NCBI GenBank assembly: GCA_005408345.1
Contig: SEMN01000941.1
Location: forward strand, 1 to 64,000
Reading direction: 5' to 3'
From: Macquaria australasica
Lineage: Eukaryota; Chordata; Actinopteri; Centrarchiformes; Percichthyidae
Length of the DNA: 64,000 nucleotides
Made by a program: the position numbers and the translations under genes. Below the pieces are notes generated by a model, which was given only the letters and a program-made list of their open reading frames with translations, ran no database searches and was not told where the DNA came from. How positions within the stretch are numbered: position 1 is the stretch's first letter; each line of letters opens with the position of its first letter. Positions 9,006 through 21,059 of this stretch are shown here, in pieces.

Positions 9006-9107
9006 CTGGAGAGGGTGGATTCGGCGAAGGCTCCGTCGGAGGCTTCTTCACCATCCTCATATGAACGGGCTTGGGACAATCAAGTCAGCCCGTCATTGTC
9101 AGATGAG

Positions 9108-9497
9108 TCACACGACGGACGGAGGCGTGGCTAGGGTTAAGGAGGCGTGGTCTAAAAGATCATAGCTTTCTTTGTGACTAGAGCATCCCTCCAGTTGCCA
9201 CAGCTGCGGAAGAGAGGTGAATCTTTCAGCTTCTTCCATCTTTTCAGACCAAGCAGCGACTGGCACGTCCAACAATGTCCAAAATATGCAGCCATCATAA
9301 TTAAAAAACACTCCAAGATGAAATGCACTATGGCTTCCTTGGACATGCGGAGGCTGACGCAAAGAACCATCGAGCAGAGGGTGAAGTTTTTGTCTGCCAT
9401 ACAGTGCAGGTAACAATTTTTCTCTGAGCTTCCTCATCCTCTGCATCAAAAGATTCCAATCTTGCGCGTTTAGCGGGTGTACCGACGGTGTGTACAC
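9108..9497 (-). CDS. Unidentified ORF, 129 aa, virus-like composition
   Basis: This frame overlaps the end of the 9470-9859 frame by 28 bases. Its sequence looks like a folded protein (LLPALYGRQKLHPLLDG, then AFHLGVFFNYDGCIFWTLLD, then a basic/acidic helix). I could not assign a family. A competing frame at 9152-9400 is also open but is hydrophobic and low in charge, and I judge it a shadow. Confidence 0.35.
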   Translation of the reverse strand: MYTPSVHPLNAQDWNLLMQRMRKLREKLLPALYGRQKLHPLLDGSLRQPPHVQGSHSAFHLGVFFNYDGCIFWTLLDVPVAAWSEKMEEAERFTSLPQLWQLEGCSSHKESYDLLDHASLTLATPPSVV

Positions 9498-9859
9498 CGA
9501 CGGGTGTATCCGTCGTCTTGGAGATGATGCATCACCAGTTTCAGCACTCCCCAGTCGTTGGAAGTCAGCGTAGCTATGGCGGTCACAGGCCCCAACGTTT
9601 CACCTTCATCCAGCTGATAAAAACAGAGATCGCCCAATAGTACTTGAACACATAGCCCCAGACCCCGTGCAGAATGTAGGGTTCTAAAGGCCATTCTTCT
9701 TGCAGAGACCTCGGGCGTAGGCACCCGAGTTCTACTCAAATAGATGATGCGTGTCTTTGGAGCATCCGTTAGTGAGGTTAATTCTTGATAGATTGTGACA
9801 GGTGTCTCGCTAATGAGCGCCAGAGTGGGTCTCGTCTTACACATTTTAGAGTCTTCCAT
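9470..9859 (-). CDS. Unidentified ORF, 129 aa, first of the minus-strand chain
   Basis: The start ATG (complement of 9857-9859) lies about 130 bases below a promoter-like block at 9993-10053. The sequence has a globular, beta-rich look (TRIIYLSRTRVPTPEV, GLGLCVQVLLGDLCFYQLD, GPVTAIATL). No domain is recognised. Compact, overlapping ORFs on one strand below a CRE/CCAAT/GC-box promoter look more like a DNA virus or a large virus-like transposon than fish intergenic DNA, but no hallmark gene (polymerase, capsid, ATPase, integrase) is visible. Confidence 0.4.
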   Translation of the reverse strand: MEDSKMCKTRPTLALISETPVTIYQELTSLTDAPKTRIIYLSRTRVPTPEVSARRMAFRTLHSARGLGLCVQVLLGDLCFYQLDEGETLGPVTAIATLTSNDWGVLKLVMHHLQDDGYTRRCTHRRYTR

Positions 9860-9992
9860 GTTTGTTTTTTTTGTCTCCCCTTCTGTCCAACAAGACCGAA
9901 TCTGTTTAACGTAACGGTTAAATGGGGGTTAAAAGGGCTGAGAAGGGGGGGACGGATGAGAGGAGGGGCCCTAATTGAGCAGGAATTACGGC

Positions 9993-10053
9993 GATGACGT
10001 GGCGCGATTTGATTGGACGGGGCGGGGCTTGTGACGTGGCACGTTCTGATTGG
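9993..10053 (-). promoter_or_regulatory. Promoter-like block: two CRE + CCAAT units flanking a GC box
   Basis: Two related 24-base units at 9993-10016 and 10030-10053 each contain TGACGTGGC and end in GATTGG (CCAAT on the minus strand). A GGGGCGGGG Sp1-type box lies between them at about 10019-10027. The block sits upstream of the minus-strand ORF chain. Repeated ATF/CREB and NF-Y sites with a GC box are typical of compact viral or housekeeping promoters. Confidence 0.6.
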
Positions 10054-10117
10054 GGCCTGTCAAAATTTGATGAAAGGGTCTCCCCATCTCTCTGCCTCAC
10101 TATTGCAGTCTGTTCTT

Positions 10118-10262
10118 TCAGCCCCACCTGCAGGCTCCGGCTGGGGGGGGTTTAAGATATTTATATTACTCATCACTCCCCAATATCTCTATGTAAACAC
10201 GTCTGCTGGGGGTGATGAGGTCGGAAGCCTAGACGCCAAACTCTGTTCTGCTGCTGTAATAA
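10118..10262 (+). repeat. Hairpin repeat, copy 1
   Basis: About 145 bases match, in inverted orientation and at roughly 85% by eye, the segment at 32905-33055. The copy contains an inverted repeat (10169-10181 with 10208-10219) and ends at an AATAAA. It directly abuts the LTR-like repeat that follows. Confidence 0.7.
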
Positions 10263-10263
10263 A

Positions 10264-10577
10264 CATGTCATGGTCCACGAAGGACTCTTGTTTGGACTCT
10301 ATATTTTGGTCTCGTTACTTCCCGTCATTGTTCATTCCCTCCAGTTTGATTAGGTTCACCTGTGTCACACACACACACACACACACATTGTTCTTTGTCA
10401 TGTCATTGATGTTGCCGTTCTTGATGGTGATCTCTTCGTGTCGCGTTCCTGGTGTTCTCCTGCGTGTCAGTTCCTGTGTTTTGTAAGTTTGTTTTGTAGT
10501 TAAATAAATCTTTGGACTTATTCAGCCTCCCTGCCTGTCTGCATTTGGGTCCTCTCCCTGTTGCCTAAATGGCTCAA
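10264..10577 (+). repeat. LTR-like dispersed repeat, copy 1
   Basis: The element starts TGTCATGGTCC and ends near AATGGCTCA. Its first 24 bases match the reverse complement of 48604-48627 exactly, and its last 50 or so match 48203-48260 closely. An AATAAA near 10503 and a CA microsatellite (10367-10386) lie inside. TG...CA ends and an internal polyadenylation signal suggest a solo LTR or a related non-autonomous element. Confidence 0.6.
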
Positions 10578-12745
10578 ATATGAATCGTTTTACCGAAATA
10601 ATCTGAGGCATTTTGATGCCTTCGCTGCATTCTTCCTGCTCAACTATAATCTCTGGCACTAAGTCAATATAGATTGTCAGAGTTCATCAGAACAGTTTTG
10701 AGTACGGCCTTTTCTGAGGGTAACATTTGTCTCAAATGAGCAAATGTTCCTGTACAGTGATGAACTTAATAAATAAGGCCAAGTTCATTTGATTGACGGA
10801 GTATGTTCACCAAATGCAATAGTATGACTCCTATGCATTATTTTAGTTTTGCAGCAAGACGATGCAGAGGTGTATGTTGTATCAAGACAATTTGTTAGAT
10901 GAGGTCATTGTTGGTTTGTATTTTCATGGGATTTGTTGATGAAGCTATTAAGAGAAAAACACCCTGAGCTCTCAGCAAGAACTGATTTTAGAGGGATGAA
11001 GCTCTTCCTTCTCTGTAGGTCTTCTCCAGTCTACTCCGCTGTCTTCAGTATATTGAGGCATTCATTTGCTAAAGTGTCTCATTTACCTCACCGCTCCTCT
11101 CCCATTACATACTGACATTTACACTGGAGTCTTATTTTGTTGTTACCACACACACACACACACACAAAAGCTATTTTCAGCTCAGCGGGCTCCTTCCCAT
11201 TCTGCCTCTTTGCTATTTACCCTCTTTCCCTCGCTTGTTTTAAATTTTTGCAGCTTGTTTGTTTCTTGCCTTATTGTCAGCTTTTTCTCCTGTCACCGCT
11301 TTAATCTGCATAATTTCCTACAGACTGAATACTGATCAATGTACCTTGCCTGTTTAGTTGAGATAATTCAGAGTCTCCCTGTGTTGCAACATTTATTAAA
11401 CACATGCTTTGCCAGCTTCGGGTGGTGTATTATTAACTTGATGAATTTAACAGCTTCACAGTAACGTCTGTCCTGTGTTGTATTTTGGTGGCAGTTAAGA
11501 CATTTATTAAGCTGCTCTGTAAATGTGAGCACAGATTTAGTTTGCTGAAGTAATCCTTTTCCTGTTGTGACAGAATAGTACATTTCTTGGATTTTTTAGT
11601 ATGGCCAATTAAGCACCATACAACATCCAGATTGGTAGATATTGCGTGTCTGACATCTCAACTTTAGGAATTAAAACTACTTAAATTTAAACCTTATAGC
11701 CAGACTGCAAACGTGAAAAAAATGTAGGCAAAGTTCTGGCAACAACCTTTAAATCAACAGAATTGAAACATCTCATCTTAGTGAATCCTGTAAAGCTCTG
11801 TTGCAACAATTTGCTATCAATTACAGTCCGTGTTTGAGCAGAAAGAAAATTTAGCAAAGTTGCCTTCATTCAAGAAACTTGCATAAAAAAAAAGTTGCTG
11901 TAAAGTTGTGGCTGAGTGATGTTAGTGCTGATGCCATTTTAAAACACTTGGCTGTCGGGGTAATGATAACAGTTTTGCCACAAACTGACACCTGTAACAC
12001 CTGCTATTCGCCCCAATTTGGTAACCCCTAGAGAAATATTTACTGCTAAAGTAAGGTCAATTTTGGTGCTGGAGGAATCATTAGTGCCATCCAGGGCATG
12101 CAGTCTGAGTGGACACAGCAGCCTCTGCGAAATGTCACAACATCTCAATTTATTCACCCAGTTTGGAGGAAAGAAATGTATCCAAGTAATGAATTAAACA
12201 TAGCAGCAGGTAAAAATATTAGCGCTTACCGGGGGGGAACATGAATAATGTATTTGCAAATGGATCCATTTAATCCCAGATAGATTCTCTGCTGGTTTGT
12301 GTGTTCACACAGAGCAGCAGGGCTGAGGTGGAGCCGACAGCTACAGTTTAATTTCCCTACCAGGCAGATTTGGCCCTGTTGAGATGAGGGCCTTAGAAAG
12401 CATTCCCATCTCTGCGGGATATATAGATATAGAGCATGTGAGAAAACATTGAGCCGAGTGGGTGAGACGTCAGTGCAAGTGTCCGTTTGCCCCAAACCAA
12501 ACATGGTGACAGTATTAGTCACTTTGTCGTCAGTTATTGATTCTTAATGACATCAATCTTTCAACAAAAAGGCTTCCACAGCCTTTGTGCAGCATTTGCT
12601 ACTGCACAAAGACGCCAAACACAGTCAGCAGCACCAAGCAGCAGTCGAGATTTGTGAAAGTGACGGATGCAATTTAATTTCAATATCTTGGTCCTCAACA
12701 TGAGGTTTTTGGAGAGCGTTTTCCAATCCTGTAGGTTTTTGTACA
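10578..12745. other. Non-coding stretch
   Basis: There is no supported gene here. A short CA microsatellite lies at about 11145-11166. The short open runs have no protein-like pattern. Confidence 0.6.
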
Positions 12746-12805
12746 ACAGATGTTCCCAACCTCTGGGCCGTGGACAGGTACTGGGCCTCTGAACATTTGG
12801 CCATG
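12746..12805 (+). repeat. hAT-like terminal fragment
   Basis: The run TTCCCAACCTCTGGGCCGTG resembles the terminal sequence of common vertebrate non-autonomous hAT elements, as remembered. The other end is not found, so only a fragment is claimed. Confidence 0.35.
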
Positions 12806-12980
12806 AGGAAACGACAATATAAGCTTAAATATATACATTTATAGGCTATTTTGGTGGAAAATCCCACACACACACAGTCCTTAGGCAGGCCCTTAACGCT
12901 ACCTGCCTACCTCATGAGTGATATGAATACAAGAACCACACCGGCTCGGACGTCGCCCGGGTTAACAAGGTCCGCGTCAG

Positions 12981-13775
12981 GTGTCGGAACCAGGACAACT
13001 TGATGAGAAGTGGGCTACTAGAACAAGACATTCGTGGACAAGAGCAGAGAATAGGGAATTGTTGGAATGCTACTATACAAGTAACCGGGGGTATATGCAG
13101 AGGATGTGGGGCCTATGGATTCTTCGAAACCCAACATCTACACTAACTAAGAATCAACTAGTAGCTCAGTGTTTCAACATTCACAAGCGGAAGCTGCTCT
13201 CACAACTAGAGATTGAAGAGGTACAACAAGAACGCTATGGCAGGGGGGAGATATCATCATCATCATCATCATCCCCACCCGAGATTGGGTACCAAGCCCC
13301 AATAACAAGCCCTGCAGAGAGGCTTAACTCAAGAGCAGCTGACCTGAGATTGAAGATCATAACCAAGCTGGACACCTGGAACCCCCGTGGCCGATTAGCA
13401 AGACTAACTGAAGTACCCTCTGAAAGTCTACTAGAAGATGTAAACGCAGCACTACAGACAATCCCTACTGCGACCATCACTGAGACCAATAAGCTGACAT
13501 ACACCACAGCAACAGTGATCCTTGAGATGCTTGGCAAGATGAATAAAAGCCATAAGGAGCAGTATCCTCCATGGAGAAGGAGGCTGGAGGCCAGGATTAA
13601 GGCAACATGGAGGGAAGTGAGCCAGCTATCAGAACTACAGAAAGGTGGGATGAAGAAAGGGCTGCCTAAGAAGTACAACAAGCTGCCCATACCTGAGGCC
13701 CTGGAGACTGCCAAACAAAGACTCGCAGCCCTGGCCAACTGCCTAAAGGAGGTACACCAGAGATGCAGAAGCTAG
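12981..13775 (+). pseudogene. LINE N-terminal ORF segment with Myb-like domain (264 codons)
   Basis: The open run encodes a tryptophan-spaced DNA-binding-like domain near residues 13-60 (HSWTRAENRELLECYY, then YMQRMWGLWI). It continues into a charged helical linker and ends in a stop at 13775 before the RT. In related elements this part is fused to the RT in one protein, so the stop is probably a lesion. An (ATC)n run at about 13254-13270 codes for serines. Confidence 0.65.
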
Positions 13776-14004
13776 GAGAATAAACAGAATGTTCTCCACC
13801 GAACCATCTACAGTGTACTCAGTGGCAGGGTAATATCACAAGAACAGATCCGCCCAGGGCTGAGACTGAACAATACTGGAAGAGCATATGGGAGACGGAG
13901 GCATCACATAACACCAATGCTCAATGGCTAGTGGATCTAAGAAGACCATAGCAATCTCCCAGAACAAGAGCCAGTAACCATCACAATGGCAGACATCCAA
14001 GAAA

Positions 14005-15023
14005 GTGTCAGGTATGAAGAGCTGGACAGCACCAGGCCCGGATATGATCCACACCTACTGGCTCAAGAAACTAACTGCACTCCATGAACGCCTGGCAGCA
14101 CAGGAACCAACTGCTGATGGATGGGACCCACCCAGAGTGGTTAACCCAAGGGAGGATGGTCCTGATCATGAAGGACCCCCAGAAGGGCGCAATTCCATCC
14201 AACTACCGGCCAATAACCTGCCTCTGTATAACATGGAAGTTCCTGTCAGGCATCGTAGCGGCTAAGATGAATAGGCACATGGCCCAATACATGAGCATTG
14301 CCCAGAAAGGAATTGGTAGCGATACCAGGGGAGCCAAGCACCAGCTACTGGTAGATAGGAGCAGTCACTCGAGACTGTAAGACCAGACAGACCAATCTGT
14401 GCACCGCCTGCATTGATTACAAGAAAGCCTATGACTCAATGCCACACACATGGATACTGGAATGCTTGGAAATGTACAACATCAACAGGACAATAAGAAC
14501 CTTCATCAAGAACTCAATGGGGCTGTGGAAGACAACTCTGGAGGCCAACTCAAAGCCAATTGCACAAGTGACCATGAAGTGCGGCATATACCAAGGTGAT
14601 GCACTATCCCCACTGCTGTTCTGCATAGGCCTGAACCCTCTCAGCAAGATCATCGCAAAGAGTGACTACGGATACCGGCTACGGAATGGAGCAAGCATCA
14701 GTCACCTTCTCTACATGGATGACATCAAGCTGTATGCCAGGAGTGAGCGAGACATCGACTCACTAATCCACAGACTACCAGAAGGCAACATAACAGATGT
14801 AGAGGACAGCTACAAGTACCTTGGGATCCCACAAGCAAATAGCAACCATGAAGAGGCCACAAGAAGTTCAGCCACAGCCAAATACCTCCAGAGTAAGGCA
14901 AGTCCTGAAGAGTCAGCTGAATGGGAAGAACAAGGTCCGAGCTATCAACACCTACGCCCTGCCCGTCAGATACCCCGCTGGCATAATAAGCTGGCCAAAA
15001 GAGGAGGAGATCGATGCCACTGA
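14005..15023 (+). pseudogene. LINE reverse transcriptase segments (frame-broken)
   Basis: Three overlapping open runs (14005-14265, 14084-14380, 14439-15023) carry RT motifs in order: fingers (APGPDMIHTYWL), the NYRPIT motif, an AxxDYKKAYDSMPH block near 14410-14445, CGIYQGDALSPLLFCIGLNP and YMDD (14715-14726). The catalytic YMDD is intact, but frame changes near 14200, 14380 and 14870 prevent a full product. Confidence 0.8.
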
Positions 15024-15676
15024 TATAAAGACCAGGAAGCTCCTCACAATGCATGGAGGATTTCACCCCAAGTCCAGCACCCTGAGACTGTACACTAAGC
15101 GGAAGGAAGGAGGCAGAGGACTAGTGAGCATCAGAACCACTATCCAGGATGAAACAACAAAGATCCATGAGTACATCAGGAAGATGGCCCCAAGTGATGA
15201 GATGCTTGGTGAGTTCCTCAGGCAGCAGAAGCCGGATGAGGAAGGAGAGCAGGTGGAACCATCATGGGAGGACAAACCCCTGTACGGTATGCACCACCAG
15301 CAGATAGAAGAAGTGGCTGAAATCCTACCAGTGGCTGGAAAAGGCTGGACTGAAAGACGGCACAGAGGCACTAATCATGGCAGCACAGGAACAGGCTCCG
15401 AGCACAAGATCGATGGAGGCCGGGATCTACCACACCAGGCAGGACGCCAGGTGCAGACTGTGCAAAGAGGGCCCTGAGACAATCCAGCACATAACAGCGG
15501 GTTGTAAGATGCAAGCAGGCAGGGTGTACATGGAACGCCATAACCAAGTAGCTGGCATAGTGTACAGGAACATCTGTGCCGAGTATGGGCTGGAAGTCCC
15601 ACGGTCAAGATGGGACACACCTCCAGCAGATTCCAGGAACAACATCCGAGATCTGTCCAGAAGAGTGCAATACTAG
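14821..15676 (+). pseudogene. LINE C-terminal region: linker, CCHC knuckle, truncated endonuclease
   Basis: The run 14821-15477 holds thumb/linker sequence (INTYALPVRYPAGIISWP, KLLTMHGGFHPKSSTLRL). 15377-15676 holds the CCHC knuckle and a stretch ending SRWDTPP. In the family, as I remember it, the catalytic endonuclease core follows WDTPP. Here the sequence jumps at about 15620 to what looks like the far C-terminus (a later piece near 15680-15725 reads in another frame), so the core is deleted. Confidence 0.65.
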
Positions 15677-15789
15677 CAACAGCTAAGATACTGCGCAGGA
15701 CCCTCAAGCTCCCAGGCCTCTGGTAGAGGACGCGAGCTTGAAGGAGGAATAGATCGCCCACAGGGGTGAGTGGGACATACATACACTAT

Positions 15790-18700
15790 TAAGCCATTTG
15801 TAATTTAATGGTATCCGAGAGCCACGGATAACAATGATGGGAGCGGAGCAACATCAGCAACTCAAAGTGGATTATTTGCAGTGGGCCACCAAACACTGTT
15901 CAATAATTGTTAGCTAAACCCGATATATTTAGCCACGATGACAGTGCTGTGCACCTTACAGTCTAGAATACCACCCTCGTCTGTGAAGCATCAATTTTAA
16001 GTTTTGAAAGCCAACATCCTGACAGTCTCAAGAGTTTTGAGGCTGCAAGTTCAAGTCCAAGACAAGTTGTTCTCAAAGCCAGGTGGCCAAGTAAAGAACT
16101 GAAGAAGGGCAGAGGAACTAAGTGCAATTTAAGGGCTCAACACTTTGCAGGCTTAAATATAAAAAAAAGTGAATGCTGCAACACAGCTAATAAGCTACAA
16201 TAGCTTCCTCTATTGTGGACTCTGGCTCTCCGTCCTGTGAAAGGTCAGCACCGTCAAGACAGCCTGCTATTGGTCAATGGCGCAAATTTGTGTGTCAAAG
16301 TTCAATGCACAGAGATTAATTTCAACTCCAATTTCATTGGAATTTGATTTTATAGTTTTAAATCCTGGTGTCCAGACATTGAGAGTGTTATTTACAAAGA
16401 TGTGATTTATTGCATTTGTCAGTATCGTCACAAAAATATACACAGGTGAGACCGTTTACAACAATCCAGTTAGGCTCTTGCTAATTTAGATTTGACCACC
16501 TTGCCATCGCTGTGTGGAATGATTATTTTCAGTTGGGAGGTACAACTGATTCTGTGCAGGTTAGCAAACCAACATGAAAAAGCAATTTGCAGCCATGGCC
16601 TCTTAGTAAATAGTCATGTATGTGAGCATATGACAAATGTATGATCATAACTACACACATTTCCATGAGTAATCAAAGTACATGAAACGCATGACAACGA
16701 GATGTTTATCATTGTTTTATCAATGCATTAGTATGTAAACCATCCGTTTTCCCTCACCGTCACCACCCCCACTGTTTACATATAAAAATCAGATTTGTCA
16801 TAATTATGTTCATCATATCAAACCCTCTTTGTATTCATCATTAAGTCCAGTTTGTAGTTCCTGTTCCATGTCACAGGGTTTTTTTTATTTTATTTTTTTT
16901 TATGCATCAGATGTAATCCGTATTCAGATCCCACCTGGATCCATATTGACAGACCAGGGGATAAAGGTCGTCCACTGCTTTGTGCCATTACTCACTCTGT
17001 ATCCCTGCAGCGTATCAGTGATGCCGTTTATGCTCCAAGGTCAGAGCACAGTGATGGATTATTAGTTTACAAGGCTTTGAACTGCACGAGATTTCAGTAT
17101 ATCAGGAAAAGGCTGTTTTCTCTGGGACTTTTCACACTGAAATGGTGGAGCGGCCGAATGAAAAATGACGTCCGCGTCCTCCTGAGTGGGACGATGAACC
17201 ACAATCTGTATCCCTTTGATCATCATGTTCAACAAAAATGTGCAGGAATGCGTCTTGTTGACACTGCTGACACTAATGAGCAACATGGAGCTGTTTGGGT
17301 AGACAGATGTAATTTTATAGTCACATGCTCCATATCCTGCCATTCTATCTGGACACCAACACCGAGCGCTGCATCCTTGTTGCTTTGAATTTTGAATGTC
17401 TTTCAATTCGTGTTCACATAGTGTATCTTGGCATCTGCAGGAAGACCATCAAGGATACCCATTTATACGTGCATGCATTTGTTCGCGTCTAATGACGTGT
17501 TGATTCAACCAAATAACGGCAGATGCCTCACTAGCACCAAATTAAGACGTCCAAGATCTGACCAAATCTCTGAATGCACGGCAACAAATTTACATAAACT
17601 CACTACACACGGTGCAACATACAAGGCACTTACTTGTACATGTAATCTCATGCCACAACACACTACACCTTATAGTTGATAGATAACTAGGCGTGCGCGT
17701 AGGTAAGCATGTGACATTTGTTTTACATGGGTTTTCACCACTATTCCACTAGGGGGCATTTGACTATTTTTATGAGAAAGGTGCTTGCTATGGTGTAGCA
17801 CGGCCACAGTGCATCTATAGCCATGTGGCTATACTGAAACAGTTGTCCTAGTGATAGGCCAATATGACACAGCTTGCCTGGATCCTGCACATTGTAAAGT
17901 TAGACGGACCAAGAGCATCTATAAACACCTTATTTTGATTTTGCTGGGTGTCTCAAGCAAACCAACCATTTTGGGTTGTTGTAAATCAGCCTAACATTAA
18001 TCCATATCAGCCATCATAGTAAAAAAGGTCAAAGTGATATTAAGTTTTCTGACAGTTGGGTATTTTATCAAAAAGGCATAAGTTTTATCACTTATTGGAG
18101 ATTCATGTAAAGAAAAGTTCTTAGTGCACAAATGTAAGATTCTGCCCAGTGGAGTAATTCCCCAAACTCCTTTGTTATGCAAGAGCATGTCAAACATGGT
18201 TGCTCAGATAATTAAATGAAGAAGCACATCAACAGATGAGGTTTTGGAGCTATGAACAAACTGGAATAGGAGGACAACGCGTAGACATGACTCCTGTCGT
18301 CTTTAGTCAAATAGCATTAAACTGAATCAAAGCCCAGCATCCTGCCTACATCAATGTCAAACAGGAATGCTGGTCAGAAACCATTTTATATACAGCTTTG
18401 CCAGACTCATTCAAAGCATCCTATTGGATGATTGCCCTCTTCAGTAATCAGGCTGTCATCTGTGTCACCTGTAGCTCTACCTGTCTTCACTTTGAAATCA
18501 GTGAATGTGATCCACCCCTCTGTCAAACAGCAGCTCCTATGATGCATTTTACACAAAATCCAAGAAAGTTTGAGAATACACACTATAAATCAATCTAATG
18601 TATAACAAAAAAAACAACAACAAAAAGGTATACAACTTACTTCTAAAGAAAACACCTGAGATGTAGAGTCCATGTGGCAATAATGTTTCATTTATGTATC

Positions 18701-19690
18701 AAAACACTTCCTGTTTAAAAAGCCATAAATCCAGATTTCCACCTCATTTTGAATCACATGTTGTGCTTAATTCTGCATTATTCTGTTTGAACAACCTGGA
18801 CAACACAGTATGGAATATTATGTTTTTTATTCAATGAATCACAAAGCACCATAGTTGTGGTTATACAGAGGAGACAAGGCCAGTGAAAATAAATATTAGG
18901 TATAATATTAGCTGTAGTGAAAATTCAGAAAACATGGTTCTTTTGGATCTGCATCTTGTCATTGTGTGGTGGCCAAATTTGGAATTTGTATTTAATATAT
19001 GGTCTTGTGATTGTGTGCAGTTCCTATGACAACAAAATCCTCATGTCAGCCTTTCTTAAACAGTTTTTGTCATCATGGTTTTGGGCAGGCCAGGGCCACG
19101 ATGGAAATAAGTTATTAACTTTTAGTGTTTTTATCCTGTGTCATACTGTGTCAAAACATCATTAGTGTATTATTTACAGTTTATTTTATTTCATTTCATT
19201 GTATACTTTGTATTCACATGCTCTGTGGAATCTTATTTTTTAGTTTTTAGTTCATTGTGTTTTTTGTCTTGTGTTATTTATGACACAATGAAACTAAAAC
19301 CAAACTAACCATATTGCTGCTATTTTGAGGTTGATAGTAAGTTAATATTGTTTTGAGGAATGTTTCAAATCCACAAATTAAATTGAATTAATTGAGGCCA
19401 TATCAAAATGAAGATTTAACTTGAGTTGTTATTAATTATAGAAGTCTATCATCTTAAAAGTCTTTTCTCAAAACTTACCTCTACATGAAGTTTTTTTCTT
19501 TTTTTTGTAGCCGTTTTCTTTTATCTACTTTTCTTTTACCTCTGGTTATATTTTCATTGTTCTTATACTTAAATTATTTTGAGGTCTATATATGTCTATT
19601 AAAACTGATGTATATTCCTGGATCTTTTTCATTTTGTCACAAATGTTTTCTATGTCTAAGAAGACTATATATGGAAGAAAAGAAAGTGTG
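15790..19690. other. Non-coding stretch
   Basis: No gene is supported. Open runs are short, of biased composition and overlap on both strands. Confidence 0.6.
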
Positions 19691-19860
19691 TCAGGTGCCT
19701 CACCTGCTGATTGCTAATTGGGAAGCACACCTGTGGCAGGTGATTTGGTCTATAAAGTGAAGAGTGTCACTTGTACTCGGTTTGCCCTGAGAAAGGTCAT
19801 TACAGTTGAAACGTCGGTCCCCTTAACAAACAATTCTTTATGAAATGAAATGATGGTGGC
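19690..19860 (+). repeat. Retroelement 3'-end-like fragment
   Basis: A run with GGTCATTACAGTTGAAACGT resembles the 'GAAACGTCG' 3' ends of old vertebrate LINE or Penelope-like elements, as remembered. No coding sequence is attached. Confidence 0.3.
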
Positions 19861-21024
19861 CATAGTTCACCATTTCATCACTGTTTACCTCCACACCAGT
19901 GCATTAAATAATAAAATGAACAACGTTTTGCATAAAAATATGGTTCTGACATTTTGAGGAATCATAAGTATTCAAAAAGACTGAGTACTAAAGGATGTTT
20001 TCCTGTTCACTTTTTATTTTTTTACAGTTGATTTCTGCGATTAAACAGGGTGATTTCAACAAGTACTCTAAAAATAGTATTGGCAGCATTTTGTCTGCCT
20101 TGCTGGGTACTCAAGGAGTACAGACGCATCTCTTCCTGACTGATTAAACTTTGTTTTCTTTACCTTTTCCCCACCACTTAAATTTTAAATAATTCTCTAA
20201 AAATCGATTTCAGCTCCTGTTTGCATCGCTCTTTGCTCTCAGCTACACAGTCACCTGTACAGCATTGTTTTGTTTGAAAAAGGGATCTCTGGGGATTCAC
20301 CTGGTTGATAATGATGAATCTGGTTTTGTGGGCTCTTGTTCAGTCACGGTTCGGCTGAACACACCCACACAATAAAGAAACTTGTTAGGCTACATCAAGC
20401 CTCGCCGTGTCTCCTTGTTCAACAGGCCTGCTGCAGTTTGGCTGCTGTTTTTCAGCTGCACTCTGGAGTTTTGATAAGAGTTGGCACGGCTCAACACTCC
20501 TCAGGGCTTCCAAGGCTCCAAAAACAGTTTGATAGGAGCAGAGAAATGACTGCATGATCAGAAATGTTGTGTTTCTAGACATTTCTGTACGTGGGAATCA
20601 TGAGGGATTTTAACTCTGTGCAGGATGGAGAAACTCTGCAGACACTACCAGTATGAAAATGTATTTTGTCTCCACAGAGAGCGTCCTCTGAGGTCGTCTG
20701 TTGATTGCCTTTCATTAAGGTGCAATAACATTTGCTCAAGCTTCCTCGCTGGGAGAAACCGAACTGACAGCTAGGAGGCAAACTTATTATTTTCTTAACC
20801 ACAAATGGACACACATGCGCACTCACAGAATCATCACAGTATTTTTCATCCATGTCTTCGTTTCTGCCTCCTCTGATCCATAAAAACCAGTGAAACCACC
20901 AGAGCAGATGACTGATCTGGTCGTACATTATTTCATAATCGCATTCAGCAGGAATACCAGCCGTCTGACACAAACACTTTCTCTGCCCAGATGAAAAGTG
21001 TCATGTATTTAACACAAAGCTGGA

Positions 21025-21059
<35 letters not shown>

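Larger units (their letters stand above)
12860..15770 (+). mobile_element. R2/R4-type non-LTR retrotransposon (Rex6/Dong-like), inactive
   Basis: One coding strand runs through five or more frames. In order: a Myb-like N-terminal domain (12981-13775), then reverse transcriptase pieces at about 14005-14380 and 14400-14810 (palm motifs CGIYQGDALSPLL and LLYMDDIKLYA), thumb/linker sequence, and a C-terminal CCHC region (CRLCKEGPETIQHITAGC). YMDD plus a C-terminal CCHC knuckle followed by an endonuclease region is the layout of LINEs with a restriction-like endonuclease; I recall Rex6-type elements in fish. The copy is dead: stops and frameshifts split the RT, a block of about 35 residues seems missing between DSLIH and LPEGNI, and the endonuclease core is deleted near 15620. 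The outer limits are approximate. Confidence 0.85.

Noticed and set aside
9152..9400. 82-codon minus-strand ORF overlapping the 9108-9497 frame
   Set aside because: Hydrophobic, Cys/Trp-rich; the overlapping frame has more ordinary protein composition.
13235..13738. 167-codon minus-strand ORF
   Set aside because: Shadow of the LINE N-terminal frame, with Ser/Leu/Val-rich composition.
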